Source of the DNA: Desulfarculus sp.
GTDB taxonomy: Bacteria > Desulfobacterota > Desulfarculia > Desulfarculales > Desulfarculaceae
Assembly: GCA_003605055.1 (NCBI GenBank)
Contig: QZKP01000048.1
Coordinates: 1 to 64,000 of the forward strand
DNA: 64,000 nt
Direction of reading: 5' to 3'
Shown one piece after another: positions 9,380-18,072 of this stretch (position 1 is its first letter; each line of letters opens with the position of its first letter). The notes under the pieces were generated by a model. That model was not told where the DNA came from. It saw nothing but the letters and a program-made list of their open reading frames with translations, and did no database searches. A program made the position numbers and the translations under genes.

Positions 9380-9654
9380 CATAGATCAATGCACAGTTTT
9401 GGCTCTCAAGCAAATCTCGCGAAAGTCGGCTTCATACCACGGAAGTTCCGGGGATTTTGCCGGCACTGAAATGCCACCGCGAACAGGCCTTCGGAGCCAG
9501 TGCTAAAAGTTGGGGCGGCAAAGCGATGGGGGCACTGGTCCGGCGCGGGCACCCGGAGGATAATTATTTTGAAATGGGTTCATCCATGCAGTAAGCATAT
9601 AAATCAATTTTCTGAGTTCGCCCACGGATACGCTGTGCGCCGGCCGAGGGGAAA
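9380..9654 (+). other. Intergenic spacer between tandem radical SAM paralogues
   Basis: 275 bp without a convincing gene. Its 3' half is AT-rich and carries TATAAA at 9598-9603 and TTGAAA at 9569-9574. Their spacing is too long for one standard sigma-70 promoter. GAGGGG just before 9655 is a good ribosome-binding site for the next gene. The spacer suggests the second paralogue may have its own promoter. Confidence 0.35.
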
Positions 9655-11205
9655 ATGATCCTGATCAACTCCTCACCCAAAGACGCTCTAAAGATATTCC
9701 AGCCCTTTTTGCCCATATTCATTCCCGTGGGCGTGGGACAGTTAATGGCCGAGTTGGTGCGCGCCGGCATAGACGCCAGGCACCTTGACCAGCAGGTGGA
9801 AGAAGAAGTCTATGGCCGGGTGCGGGAGCTGGTCAAGGACCTGCCCAAGCCTTATATCTTCGGCTTTTCCGTGCTCACGGCCAGCTACAAAAACGCCTTG
9901 GAGGTGTCGCACAACCTGAAGCGGATGTATCCGGACTCGATCATCGTCTTCGGCGGGGTGCACCCCACGGCGGTACCAGCAGAGGTGCTGGGCTTCAGCC
10001 ACATAGACCTGGTGCTGCGCGGCGAAGGTGACCAGTTGCTGCCGCAACTGTACCGGCTCATCAAGGACGGCAAGGACTACAGCCAACTGCCCAACCTTTC
10101 CTTCCGCCGAAACGGCGGGGTGCAGCACAACCCGCCAGCGCCCTACATACACGACCTAGACGAGCTGGCCCCCTTCCCCTATCACCTGTTTGAGCAGCGG
10201 CGCGATCGCTACGACCTGGGTTTTATCGTCAGTTCCCGCGGCTGCCCCCATCGCTGCATCTTTTGCAGCAACCGAGTCACCACCGGCAAGCGCTACCGTT
10301 TTCGCTCCAACGAATACATCGTCTCCGAGATGGAGCGGCTGCGCCAAGATTACGGCGTGCGGCACATCCTGTTCCTGGACGACAACCTGCTGGTGGACAA
10401 AGAGCGCATCTACGACCTCATGGCCCTGATCCGCGCCAAGGGCTTCCATCGAGACATGACCTACAGCTTCCAGGCCCGCGGCGACAACGTGGACCGCCCC
10501 CTGCTGCGCGAGCTGTACGCCTCCGGCTTTAACAGCGTGTTCTTCGGCCTGGAGACGGCCTCTGAAGAAATAATGCAGATCATCAAAAAAGGCGAAACGG
10601 TGCTCGAGTGCCTGGCCGCAGCTAGGATGGCCAAGGAGATCGGATTCCACGTGAGCGCCACCTTCATCTTTGCCCTGCCCGGCGAGAATCATCGCATCCG
10701 TATGGACGCCGCCCGGCTGGCCCAAGAGTTGGATTTGGACATGGTGCGCTTTAATAACGCCACGCCCTACCCGGGCACTGAACTGTATGATGTCGCGCGG
10801 CGGCAAGGCCGTCTGCACGTGGAAGGCTTGTACGAAAACTTCAATTCCGTCTCAACTTTTATTGAGTCACCCTTTAAGAAAATACCCTTCTCCTATCTGC
10901 CCGCGGGCAGTCAGGAAACCGAGATCAGAAACGACATCCTGATCAGCTACCTGGCCTTTTACCTGAACCCCCGGCGTCTCCGGTCCATACTGGCCAACCC
11001 TGATCAAGGAGTGGGCTGGTTCGACGCCAGCCAGTTGAGCAAGCTCCCCGCTCTGTTTATCTTGGGCCTGAACCTGTGCATAAAATTCGGCGATCTATTC
11101 TGGCGCATGTTGTTTGGGAGGCGCAACCAGCTATCTTTCCGCCAATTGTGGAATTTGATCAGAGCTAGAAAGCGAGAGAATCGTCGGCGATTGGCCCCTG
11201 GCTAG
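9655..11205 (+). CDS. B12-binding-domain radical SAM protein (paralogue 2)
   Basis: 516 residues, same architecture as the 7817-9379 gene: B12-type N-domain (VFGGVHPTAVPAE near 98-110) and radical SAM core with Cys197, Cys201, Cys204 (CPHRCIFC). Then come LFLDDNLLVD, FGLETASEE and FALPGENH, and a C-terminal extension. Both proteins begin MILIN and share the core sequence GETV..C..A..AK.IGFHVSATFIF. Start at ATG 9655 follows GAGGGGAAA. The duplicated pair probably acts on related substrates, or on two positions of one lipid or glycan. It is the last plus-strand gene before the AT-rich stretch at 11.2-12.6 kb. Confidence 0.88.
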   Translation: MILINSSPKDALKIFQPFLPIFIPVGVGQLMAELVRAGIDARHLDQQVEEEVYGRVRELVKDLPKPYIFGFSVLTASYKNALEVSHNLKRMYPDSIIVFGGVHPTAVPAEVLGFSHIDLVLRGEGDQLLPQLYRLIKDGKDYSQLPNLSFRRNGGVQHNPPAPYIHDLDELAPFPYHLFEQRRDRYDLGFIVSSRGCPHRCIFCSNRVTTGKRYRFRSNEYIVSEMERLRQDYGVRHILFLDDNLLVDKERIYDLMALIRAKGFHRDMTYSFQARGDNVDRPLLRELYASGFNSVFFGLETASEEIMQIIKKGETVLECLAAARMAKEIGFHVSATFIFALPGENHRIRMDAARLAQELDLDMVRFNNATPYPGTELYDVARRQGRLHVEGLYENFNSVSTFIESPFKKIPFSYLPAGSQETEIRNDILISYLAFYLNPRRLRSILANPDQGVGWFDASQLSKLPALFILGLNLCIKFGDLFWRMLFGRRNQLSFRQLWNLIRARKRENRRRLAPG

Positions 11206-11257
11206 ACGCACGGTGTCCGGCAGATCGTGTGACTCGCTTGACCGTAAATCGGCAGGG

Positions 11258-12100
11258 CTATAACGGGTGGCGATCCAATCCTGCGACATTTTTTGAGTCA
11301 GCGTTAATAAACGTTTTCCTGGCACCCAAGCAGTATTTCATTTTCACAGGCCCCGTCAAAAGCTCTTTCATTTTTAGGCGGGTGAGGATCCGCTGGTCCA
11401 ACAGCATCAGCCCAGGCTCTTCACCTTCAATCAGCAGGTTCAGATAGTCGCTGACCATGGGCTTGCCAATGGCCTGAACCTGAGGCCAATTCTGCGGTGA
11501 ATCCGCGGGACCGTCCACATAAATCAGGTCGTATTTCCGCCGCGGTAAAAACCGGTAACAAACTCCCGGCCAGGCAACTCGTTTGCGGCGACTGACATAA
11601 TTAAAACATTCCACCGGCGAGATATGCCATTCAACATACTGCTGCAATGAGGCAGGAAACTCCGCCAAGATTCGGCGCTCAAGATACTCTTGATTGTCAT
11701 CTATGCTGACCAGCAAGCCCGCTTGCTTGCTCTGCTGGTGTACTCTGCGTAGGGCATAAGCGATGGCCACCGTGCTGGCTCCGGCGCCGCACTCCAAAAC
11801 CAGTTTGGGGCGTTCCTGGCAAATCAAATGAAAAAGAAAATAGGCATCGCTGTATTTATTGGATGGTTGGGAATAAAGCAGCCCACGGGCGCGGAGAATC
11901 GCGGTGACATGCTGATAAAGCTCGGGCTCCTCTTTTTGCAGCTTTTTAAAAAAAATTTTGTTGTATAGCAGGCGGTAATATCTAATAAATGGGTTTTCGT
12001 TCGAATAAAACAGAAGGCTCTTAGCCTTGTAAATCCTATTACTCAAGGCTTTACGCTTCGAGGCCAAATAGCTCTTAAACATTAAAATAAAATTCCCCAT
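11258..12100 (-). CDS. Class I SAM methyltransferase-like protein
   Basis: 280 residues. LVLECGAGASTVAIAYAL is a motif I glycine-rich SAM site, followed by VSIDDNQEYLERRI (acidic motif) and DLIYVDGPADSP, which is typical of small-molecule methyltransferases. The basic N-terminal 80 residues have no motif. Base composition is more AT-rich than the glycan operon upstream. A 470-bp non-coding gap separates it from that operon, so it may be independently acquired. It is convergent with the radical SAM gene (52 bp between stops). It probably modifies a sugar of the surface glycan, but the target is unknown. Confidence 0.7.
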   Translation of the reverse strand: MGNFILMFKSYLASKRKALSNRIYKAKSLLFYSNENPFIRYYRLLYNKIFFKKLQKEEPELYQHVTAILRARGLLYSQPSNKYSDAYFLFHLICQERPKLVLECGAGASTVAIAYALRRVHQQSKQAGLLVSIDDNQEYLERRILAEFPASLQQYVEWHISPVECFNYVSRRKRVAWPGVCYRFLPRRKYDLIYVDGPADSPQNWPQVQAIGKPMVSDYLNLLIEGEEPGLMLLDQRILTRLKMKELLTGPVKMKYCLGARKTFINADSKNVAGLDRHPL

Positions 12101-12570
12101 TTGTCGTTAGCAGGTCGGAAATAGGAGAGAGTGAAATTTTTACTGTCTGTCAAAAAAATGGTCCAATGGCGCCCCTGAGTGGCAGGAATGAAATGGTACG
12201 ACCACGGCGTTCCCCCTCCTTGCCGCAACAAAATACTCCTGGCTACGACTACCTGCCTTCCAACGCCTTGGTATCCGTAGACCAGTAACCCGAACCCTTT
12301 TATTAAACCTACTGCGTAAATGATTTATTTGTCCAGACCAAAAGAACAGGGCATTAACTACTGGGTTGTTACTATTCATATTGGTAGCGGCGGCAACAAT
12401 ACCTTGAACGCTTTTTCCTCGCGACAGGCGGGAGCCTTTTTGGTTAACGCAGTAAGTCCATGATCACCGCCTGAGGTGTTTCTCCAACCCGGTTTTATTT
12501 CTTCGGAGAACAGCCACCCAGGCGGGCTCGGCTCCACGAAGGTTCCTCCAAATCTGCATGTGACATAAAC
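12101..12570. other. AT-rich non-coding stretch, possible decayed DNA
   Basis: 470 bp with lower GC than its flanks. A 79-codon minus-strand frame (12140-12379) exists, but it has no recognisable family and no good ribosome-binding site. I see no tRNA, no terminal repeats and no transposase remnant. It lies downstream of the long minus-strand operon, so it may contain that operon's terminator and the promoter of the methyltransferase at 11258-12100. Confidence 0.35.
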
Positions 12571-13830
12571 CTATCCCTTGGCCTGCTTGAGTATGAAGGC
12601 CGCGTGCTCGCCCAATACGTCGCGTCCGGGGACCCCGCCGAACACCGCCTCAGCCAGGAAGGCTTGCACCTGCGCCTCGTCATAGGGCCGCCAGGCGGGA
12701 TCTGCCTTGGCCCGGCCCAGGGCCGCCTCCAATTCAGCCTGGTCCGCCACCGTCCAGCAGGCCCCATATTCCTCGAAGAGCATGTGGTTATCATGGAAAA
12801 ACTTGGGGTAGATGAGCGTCTTCCCCTCCAGCAGCACCTCCAAGCAAATGCTGGAGGAAGCACAAAGCACTGCATCGGCCCAACGGATCAGGTTCGGGGA
12901 GTGGCTGTCTGAAGCCGACTTGGCCAGGTGGCTGATATCCTCGGAGGAGGCGCCCCACTCGGGGTCGGCCAAGGTCTGCCCCACGCCCCGGGTGGCCGGC
13001 TTGACCAGCAGCTCCAGGTCCGGCCGCCGGGTCATCGCCAAAACCGCCTCGGCCACCCGTTCCTGGTGCAGGCGCATGCGGCGGTGTTGGTCCATATACA
13101 CCACCTTGAGCTTGCCTTGGCCGCGTCCGGCCAAGGCCTGGTCCGGGGGCAGGAGTGATTTATAAACCTCGCGCCACTCTGGACAGAACCGGGCGCTGCC
13201 CATGACCAGAACTTTGTCCGGTGACACGCCGCCCGCAATTACCCGCTGCCGGTAGAGATCGAGCTGCACCAAGCTGAAATCAAAATACTTCCAGTCCTCA
13301 CCGAAATTCTGATCGCGGCCCTCTTTCACCGCCTTATTAGTGCATAAGAAGTTGGTCACCAGATTCATGCCGTGAGGCAGGGCCACTATGGGGATGCCCA
13401 GGCCACGGGCCGCCTGCAGCACGGACACTACGTTGAAGAACTTGGGGCGCTGCCAGTCCAAAACCAGGACGTCGGGTCGTTGGCGCTCGAGCATCTGCCG
13501 GGGCCAGTCCCGGCCGAAAAGCACAAAGCGGGCCCGTTCGTGGATCCACTCCACCGCGGCCGGCGGCAGCAGGCTGCGGCCGCAGATCAGGCCGGCCGCC
13601 AGGCGGTGGGCAAGGGTGGGCAGATGGGCCTGGTACAGGTAGCCGCAGGGCACCTGGTATTCCCGGCTCAGAAACTGGATGCGGAAGTCGCCCGCCAGGT
13701 CATAGGTGGGGTTGAAGCACAGCAACTCCACCTCGGCAGTCTGGTCAGCGGCCAGCCGCCAGGCCACCGGCAGCATGTGATCAATGTCATTGTAGGCCCG
13801 GACCAGGAACAGTATGCGCGGCCGGCCCAT
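12571..13830 (-). CDS. Predicted GT-B-fold glycosyl/glycerophosphotransferase
   Basis: 419 residues. It opens with RILFLVRAYNDIDHMLPVAW, a Rossmann-like first half. The second half has VLVMGSARFCPEW, ELLVKPATRGVGQ and ADAVLCASSSICLEVLLEGK. The pattern 'SS.S..LE.L..GK' resembles the donor-binding region of CDP-glycerol/polysialyl-type transferases and surface-carbohydrate proteins. No signal peptide or membrane helix. It starts one base after the transketolase gene ends, so it is the last gene of the minus-strand operon. It is probably a cytoplasmic transferase using a nucleotide-activated product of the operon; the exact family is not certain. Confidence 0.65.
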   Translation of the reverse strand: MGRPRILFLVRAYNDIDHMLPVAWRLAADQTAEVELLCFNPTYDLAGDFRIQFLSREYQVPCGYLYQAHLPTLAHRLAAGLICGRSLLPPAAVEWIHERARFVLFGRDWPRQMLERQRPDVLVLDWQRPKFFNVVSVLQAARGLGIPIVALPHGMNLVTNFLCTNKAVKEGRDQNFGEDWKYFDFSLVQLDLYRQRVIAGGVSPDKVLVMGSARFCPEWREVYKSLLPPDQALAGRGQGKLKVVYMDQHRRMRLHQERVAEAVLAMTRRPDLELLVKPATRGVGQTLADPEWGASSEDISHLAKSASDSHSPNLIRWADAVLCASSSICLEVLLEGKTLIYPKFFHDNHMLFEEYGACWTVADQAELEAALGRAKADPAWRPYDEAQVQAFLAEAVFGGVPGRDVLGEHAAFILKQAKG

Positions 13831-13831
13831 A

Positions 13832-15745
13832 TCAGCCCGCGTTCAACAGGCGCTCGGCCAGCGAGGCGCCGTCCAGGCCGTGATAGCGCAGGGCCTCGGC
13901 CGGGGTGCCGCAGGCGGGCCAGCCCTCCACCGCCAAGCGGTGCAGCCGGCGGCCGGCCAACAGGTTTTCCTGGTCCAGCCAGGTCAGCATGCGGTCGGCC
14001 AGGCCGCCCACCGGACCGTGGTCCTCCAGCACGGCCAGCCGGGCCGCGCCCTGCACCTCCTCCGCCAGCCAGGCCGGGTCCACCCGGCTGAGCCAAGGCG
14101 TGTTGACCACCTTGAGGCCAAAGCCCCGCCCGGCCAGCAGCTCGGCCGCCAGCAGCGCCTCGTGCAGCATCACCGGCCCGTAGGCGAACAGCACCGCGTC
14201 CGCGCCGGGGGTGAGGGCCGCGCCGCGGCCGGGGGTTAGCTGGTACCCCTCCGGCAGCGCGATGGCGCGCGGCGAGGGGCCGATCACCAGGCGCAGGGCC
14301 ACGTTCTCCTGGGCCTGCTCCACCGCCCAGGCCAGGGCCTGCTGAGTCTCGGCCGTGTTGCAGGGCTGGATGATGGTCATATTGGGAATAGCCCCCAGCA
14401 GGGAGATGTCGCGCAGGCTCTGGTGCGACTTGCCCGGGCCAGCCGGGATCAGGCCGGCGTAATGGCAGGCGTAGATGATCTTGCTGCGCTCGCTGGCGTT
14501 GTTGTAGATCTGCTCGTTGGCCCGGCTGACCAGGAAGCAGGCAAAGCTGTTGACCACCGGCAGAAAGCCCTGCCGGGCCAGACCGCCGGCCATGGAAACC
14601 ATGTCCTGCTCGGCGATGCCGCACTCGATAAATCGCTCGGGAAAGGCCTGTTCAAAGGCCCTCACCCGGCAGTCCACGGCCAGGTCCGCGTCCAGCACCA
14701 CCAGCTCCGGGTGGCCGGGCGCCAGGGCCAGCAGGGCCTGGCCGTAGGCCTCGGCCACCCTCTCCGCGCTGACCGCGCCGGCCTCCCTGGCCGGCGGGGT
14801 CATGTCCTTCAGGGCCAGGGGCTCCAGACCGGCAGCGGCCAGGCGGCGGTCTATCCCTTCCAACAGCTCGGCGTGGGCCCGCTGAAAGTGCTCGTCGTCG
14901 GGCGCCCCGGCGTGCCAGGGGTAGCTGCCGTTGCCGTGGGCCAGTGCCCAGGGGTGCTCCATGAACGACACCCCGCGGCCCTTGATGGTGTCGGCGATGA
15001 TCAGGCAAGGGCCGGGCATCTGGCGGCAGTGGGCCAGGGCCTCGGCGATCTGGCCGAAGTCGTGCCCGTCTATGCGCCGCACCTGCCAGCCGAAGGCCTT
15101 GAACTTAGCCTCCAGGTCGCCTAGGTCTATTATCTGGGCCACCGGCTTGTCCGACTGCACCTTGTTGTGATCCACGATGGCCACCAGGTTGTCCGCGCCC
15201 TGCTGGACCGCGTTCTGCAGGGCCTCGAAGTTCTGGCCCTCCTGCCACTCGCCGTCGCCGGTGAGCACGAAGACCCGGGCCTGATGGCCCCGGGCCCGCT
15301 GGGCCCAGGCCAGGCCGCGGCCCTTGGACAGCCCCATGCCCAGGGAGCCGGAGTTGGCCTCCACGCCCGGCACCCCCACGTCCGGGTGGCCGTCCAGGCC
15401 CTGCAGGCGCCGCAGCCGCAGCAGGCTTTCCTCTGGCACCACGCCCAGGGCGTAAAGCACGGCGTACAGCCCGGGCACGTCGTGCCCTTTGGAGGAAAAG
15501 TAGATGTCCCGGGCCGGGCTGTCCAGGCCCACCCGCAGCGTGTTCATCTCCTTGAAATACAGCCAGACCACGAGGTCCATGGCGCTGAAGGAGGAGCCCA
15601 GGTGCCCGCTGCCGGCCAGCTTCACCGCGGCCAGGGCGTTGGCCCGGCACATGTCCGCCACCAGGCCCAACCGCTGGGCCTCCTCTAGGTTGGATCGCCA
15701 CGCCCGCATGATTTCCGCGCGGGGTATCAGATTAATGCTGGCCAT
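13832..15745 (-). CDS. Transketolase, full length
   Basis: 637 residues from ATG 15745, with GAGG 9-12 bases upstream. The frame stays open a further 684 bases, but that part is antisense to the cytidylyltransferase gene. N-terminal thiamine-diphosphate domain: GSGHLGSSFSAMDL, GLSKGRGLAWAQ, GDGEWQEGQNFEALQNA. Central pyrimidine domain: ECGIAEQDMVSMAGGLA (catalytic Glu region). The C-terminal transketolase domain is present. Transketolase moves two-carbon units between sugar phosphates and can make sedoheptulose 7-phosphate. A dedicated copy inside a CMP-sugar operon is unusual. It may supply a C7 precursor, or extend an unusual aldose, for the glycan acid made by the neighbouring NeuB/NeuA-type enzymes. 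That role is inferred from context. Confidence 0.9.
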   Translation of the reverse strand: MASINLIPRAEIMRAWRSNLEEAQRLGLVADMCRANALAAVKLAGSGHLGSSFSAMDLVVWLYFKEMNTLRVGLDSPARDIYFSSKGHDVPGLYAVLYALGVVPEESLLRLRRLQGLDGHPDVGVPGVEANSGSLGMGLSKGRGLAWAQRARGHQARVFVLTGDGEWQEGQNFEALQNAVQQGADNLVAIVDHNKVQSDKPVAQIIDLGDLEAKFKAFGWQVRRIDGHDFGQIAEALAHCRQMPGPCLIIADTIKGRGVSFMEHPWALAHGNGSYPWHAGAPDDEHFQRAHAELLEGIDRRLAAAGLEPLALKDMTPPAREAGAVSAERVAEAYGQALLALAPGHPELVVLDADLAVDCRVRAFEQAFPERFIECGIAEQDMVSMAGGLARQGFLPVVNSFACFLVSRANEQIYNNASERSKIIYACHYAGLIPAGPGKSHQSLRDISLLGAIPNMTIIQPCNTAETQQALAWAVEQAQENVALRLVIGPSPRAIALPEGYQLTPGRGAALTPGADAVLFAYGPVMLHEALLAAELLAGRGFGLKVVNTPWLSRVDPAWLAEEVQGAARLAVLEDHGPVGGLADRMLTWLDQENLLAGRRLHRLAVEGWPACGTPAEALRYHGLDGASLAERLLNAG

Positions 15746-15786
15746 GGGGTTTGGTCCTCGTTGGGTGTAGGCGAAGAGGCAGCCGC

Positions 15787-16542
15787 TCAGCCCCGCCAGG
15801 GCGGCGGGCCAACCACGGGCAGGCGGGCCTGGCCTTCGGCCAGCAGGCGCTCGGCGATCCAGACGTCCTCGGGATGGTTGATGTCCCAGCCCTCGCTGCC
15901 CTGGGTGAAAAAGGGCATCAACACGTTGCCGGCGATGGTGCCCTCCTCCAGGGCCACCCGGCTCCAGGCGATCTCCAGGGAGGCGTTCTGCACGTACACC
16001 TCGGGCAGGTCCGCGTACTGGCTGCTGTGCCAGGGCCGCGCCGGCGGGGTCAGGGGCAACAGCGGCGTCATACGCTGGCCGCGCACCACCCACATCTTGC
16101 CCGGGTGCTGCTTGCATTTCTCCACCGCCCGCAGGGAGTCCACCCCTTCCTGGGCCAGAAACTCGCCCCAGGCCCGTTGGATGGTCTGGGGCAAGCGGAA
16201 GGGGCTGGTGGGCCGCAGAATGCTGAAGGAGTCGTAGGCACGGCCCAGGGCGGCCAACCGCTCCAAGGTGTAGCGCACCCACTCTATGTCCGGCGACTTG
16301 GACCCGGCCATCTCCACCGGCCGCAGGAAGGGCGCCTCGGCTCCGTAGTGGCGGGCTATATCGGCGTAAAGCTGCGAATCCGTGGACGCCACCACGGCGT
16401 CGAACACGCCACTGTCCAGGGCCGCGCACACGGAGTAGGCGATCAGGGGGTGGCCCTGCAGCTGGACGATGTTCTTGTCCTTGATGCGCTGGCTGCCGGC
16501 CCGGGCCGGGATCAGGCCGATTATGCTGGGCCGCCCGCTCAC
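15787..16542 (-). CDS. CMP-acylneuraminate-type cytidylyltransferase (NeuA family, copy 1)
   Basis: 251 residues from a GTG that overlaps the upstream stop (GTGA). The nucleotide-binding signature is LIPARAGSQRIKDKNI, followed by LQGHPLIAYSV and VVASTDSQLYADIARHYGAE. The family activates 9-carbon keto-acid sugars (neuraminic, legionaminic, pseudaminic) with CTP. SQRIKDKN differs from the SKGVP.KN of the other two copies in this window, so a different substrate is likely. It lies between aldehyde dehydrogenase and transketolase genes, in the same operon as a NeuB-type synthase. Confidence 0.88.
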   Translation of the reverse strand: MSGRPSIIGLIPARAGSQRIKDKNIVQLQGHPLIAYSVCAALDSGVFDAVVASTDSQLYADIARHYGAEAPFLRPVEMAGSKSPDIEWVRYTLERLAALGRAYDSFSILRPTSPFRLPQTIQRAWGEFLAQEGVDSLRAVEKCKQHPGKMWVVRGQRMTPLLPLTPPARPWHSSQYADLPEVYVQNASLEIAWSRVALEEGTIAGNVLMPFFTQGSEGWDINHPEDVWIAERLLAEGQARLPVVGPPPWRG

Positions 16543-18023
16543 GGCCGGCCTCCGGGGCTTACCTGCGGGTTCACGCCCAGGTAGATGTCCTTGAGCTCAG
16601 AGTAGATGTCCAGGGCCTCGGTGCCGGGCTCGCGGGTGCCGTTGCCCGAGACCTTCACCCCGCCAAAGGGCATGTGGGGCTCGGAGCCGTAGGTGCCCAT
16701 ATTCACCACCGCCACCCCGGCCTGCACCCGGTGGGCGAACTCCAGGGCCCGGTCAAAGCTCTGGGTGTGGATGCAGGCGGTCAGACCGTAGGGGGAGCGG
16801 TTGGCCAGCTCCAGGGCCTCGGCAAAGCCCACCGCCTTGTACAGGCAGGCGATGGGCCCGAAGAGTTCGTTGACGGAGATGGGGTCCTCCGGGTCCACCC
16901 CCTCCAGCAGGGTGGGCTGCACGTAAAAGCCGTTGGCCAGATCCGGGGCCGAGGCCCGCCGGCCCCCGCAGAGCCGGACCGCGCCGCGTCCCACGGCCTC
17001 CTGCACCGCAGCCAGCATGTTGTCCATCTGGCGCTGGTTGATCACCGGACCCAGGTCGTCCAGGTCGCTGGGCCCCAGGCGCAGGCCCCGGGCCTTGTCC
17101 AGCAGCATCTGCTTGAATTGGTCATAAACCGCCTCGAACACGATCAGCCGGCTGCCCGAGGCGCAGCGCTGGCCGGCGTTGGAAAAGGCGGACAGGGCGG
17201 CCCACTTGACCGCGTGCTCCAGGTCCGCGTCGTCGCAGACCACCAGGGGGTTCTTGCCGCCCAGCTCCAGGGATATCTTGAGCAGGCGCCGGCCGGCCAC
17301 CTCGGCCAGCCAGCGGCCCACCCGGCTGGAGCCGGTGAAGGAGAGCACGTCTATGTCGGCACGCTCGGCCAGGGGCGCGCCGGCCTCCGGGCCCAGGCCC
17401 TGCACCACGTTGCACAGCCCCGGCGGCAGCCCGGCCTCCTCGGCTATCTTGGCCACGATCCAGGCCGTGGCCGGGGTGTCCTCGGCGGCCTTGAGCACCA
17501 CCCCGTTGCCGCAGATCAGGGCCGGGAACAGCTTCCAGGCCACGTTGGCGATGGGCGTGTTGGCGGCCACGATCAACCCGGCCACCCCGCAGGGCACGCG
17601 CACGGTCATAGCGTATTTGTTGGCCGTGCCGCTGGTGGTGGTGCGGCCATAGAGGCGCTGGCCCTCGCCGGCGAAGAAGCGGCCCAGGGCGATGGCCCCG
17701 CCCGTCTCGCCCTTGGCCTCGGCCAGGGACTTGCCGGTCTCCTGGGCCACGATGCCCGCGATCTCCTGGGCCCGCTGCTCCAGCCGGTTGCAGACCTGGT
17801 GCAGGATGTAGCCGCGTTGCACCGCGGGTGTGGCCGCCCAGGCCGGCTGCGCCGCCCGGGCCGCGGCCACCGCCGCCCGCACCTCGTCCCAGCCGGAGCG
17901 GGCCAGGCGGCAGAGCAACCGCCCGTTGTGCGGCGAAAGCTTGGCGATGGTCTCGCCGCTGGCGGCCGGCGCCTCCCCGCCTGCGATCCAGTTGTAAACC
18001 TCCGAGGGTATCAACCGCGCCAC
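16539..18023 (-). CDS. Aldehyde dehydrogenase family protein
   Basis: 494 residues, normal family length, GTG start preceded by GGGGAG. Catalytic features are Asn155 (AANTPIAN), FTGSSRVGR in the NAD site, the general base Glu253 in LELGGKNP, and nucleophile Cys287 in NAGQRCASG. It oxidises an aldehyde to an acid with NAD(P). Its last codons overlap the cytidylyltransferase start by 4 bp, which ties it to CMP-sugar synthesis. It may make a carboxylated sugar or oxidise a sugar aldehyde precursor; no closer substrate can be read from the sequence. Confidence 0.9.
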   Translation of the reverse strand: MARLIPSEVYNWIAGGEAPAASGETIAKLSPHNGRLLCRLARSGWDEVRAAVAAARAAQPAWAATPAVQRGYILHQVCNRLEQRAQEIAGIVAQETGKSLAEAKGETGGAIALGRFFAGEGQRLYGRTTTSGTANKYAMTVRVPCGVAGLIVAANTPIANVAWKLFPALICGNGVVLKAAEDTPATAWIVAKIAEEAGLPPGLCNVVQGLGPEAGAPLAERADIDVLSFTGSSRVGRWLAEVAGRRLLKISLELGGKNPLVVCDDADLEHAVKWAALSAFSNAGQRCASGSRLIVFEAVYDQFKQMLLDKARGLRLGPSDLDDLGPVINQRQMDNMLAAVQEAVGRGAVRLCGGRRASAPDLANGFYVQPTLLEGVDPEDPISVNELFGPIACLYKAVGFAEALELANRSPYGLTACIHTQSFDRALEFAHRVQAGVAVVNMGTYGSEPHMPFGGVKVSGNGTREPGTEALDIYSELKDIYLGVNPQVSPGGRP

Positions 18024-18072
18024 CGCTTCACTCCCCTGCCCTGCACCCGCCGCTGAGCCCCGGCCTGCGCGC

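Noticed and set aside
9380-9654. Possible tRNA or small RNA between radical SAM paralogues
   Set aside because: No cloverleaf, no GTTCRA T-loop and no terminator. Treated as plain intergenic DNA.
12140-12379. 79-codon minus-strand frame in the AT-rich gap
   Set aside because: No good ribosome-binding site, no family resemblance and no hydrophobic or repeat pattern. Listed only as part of the non-coding gap.
15746-16429. N-terminal 228-residue extension of the transketolase frame
   Set aside because: It lies over the cytidylyltransferase gene in another frame and has no transketolase sequence. The family N-terminus begins at 15745.
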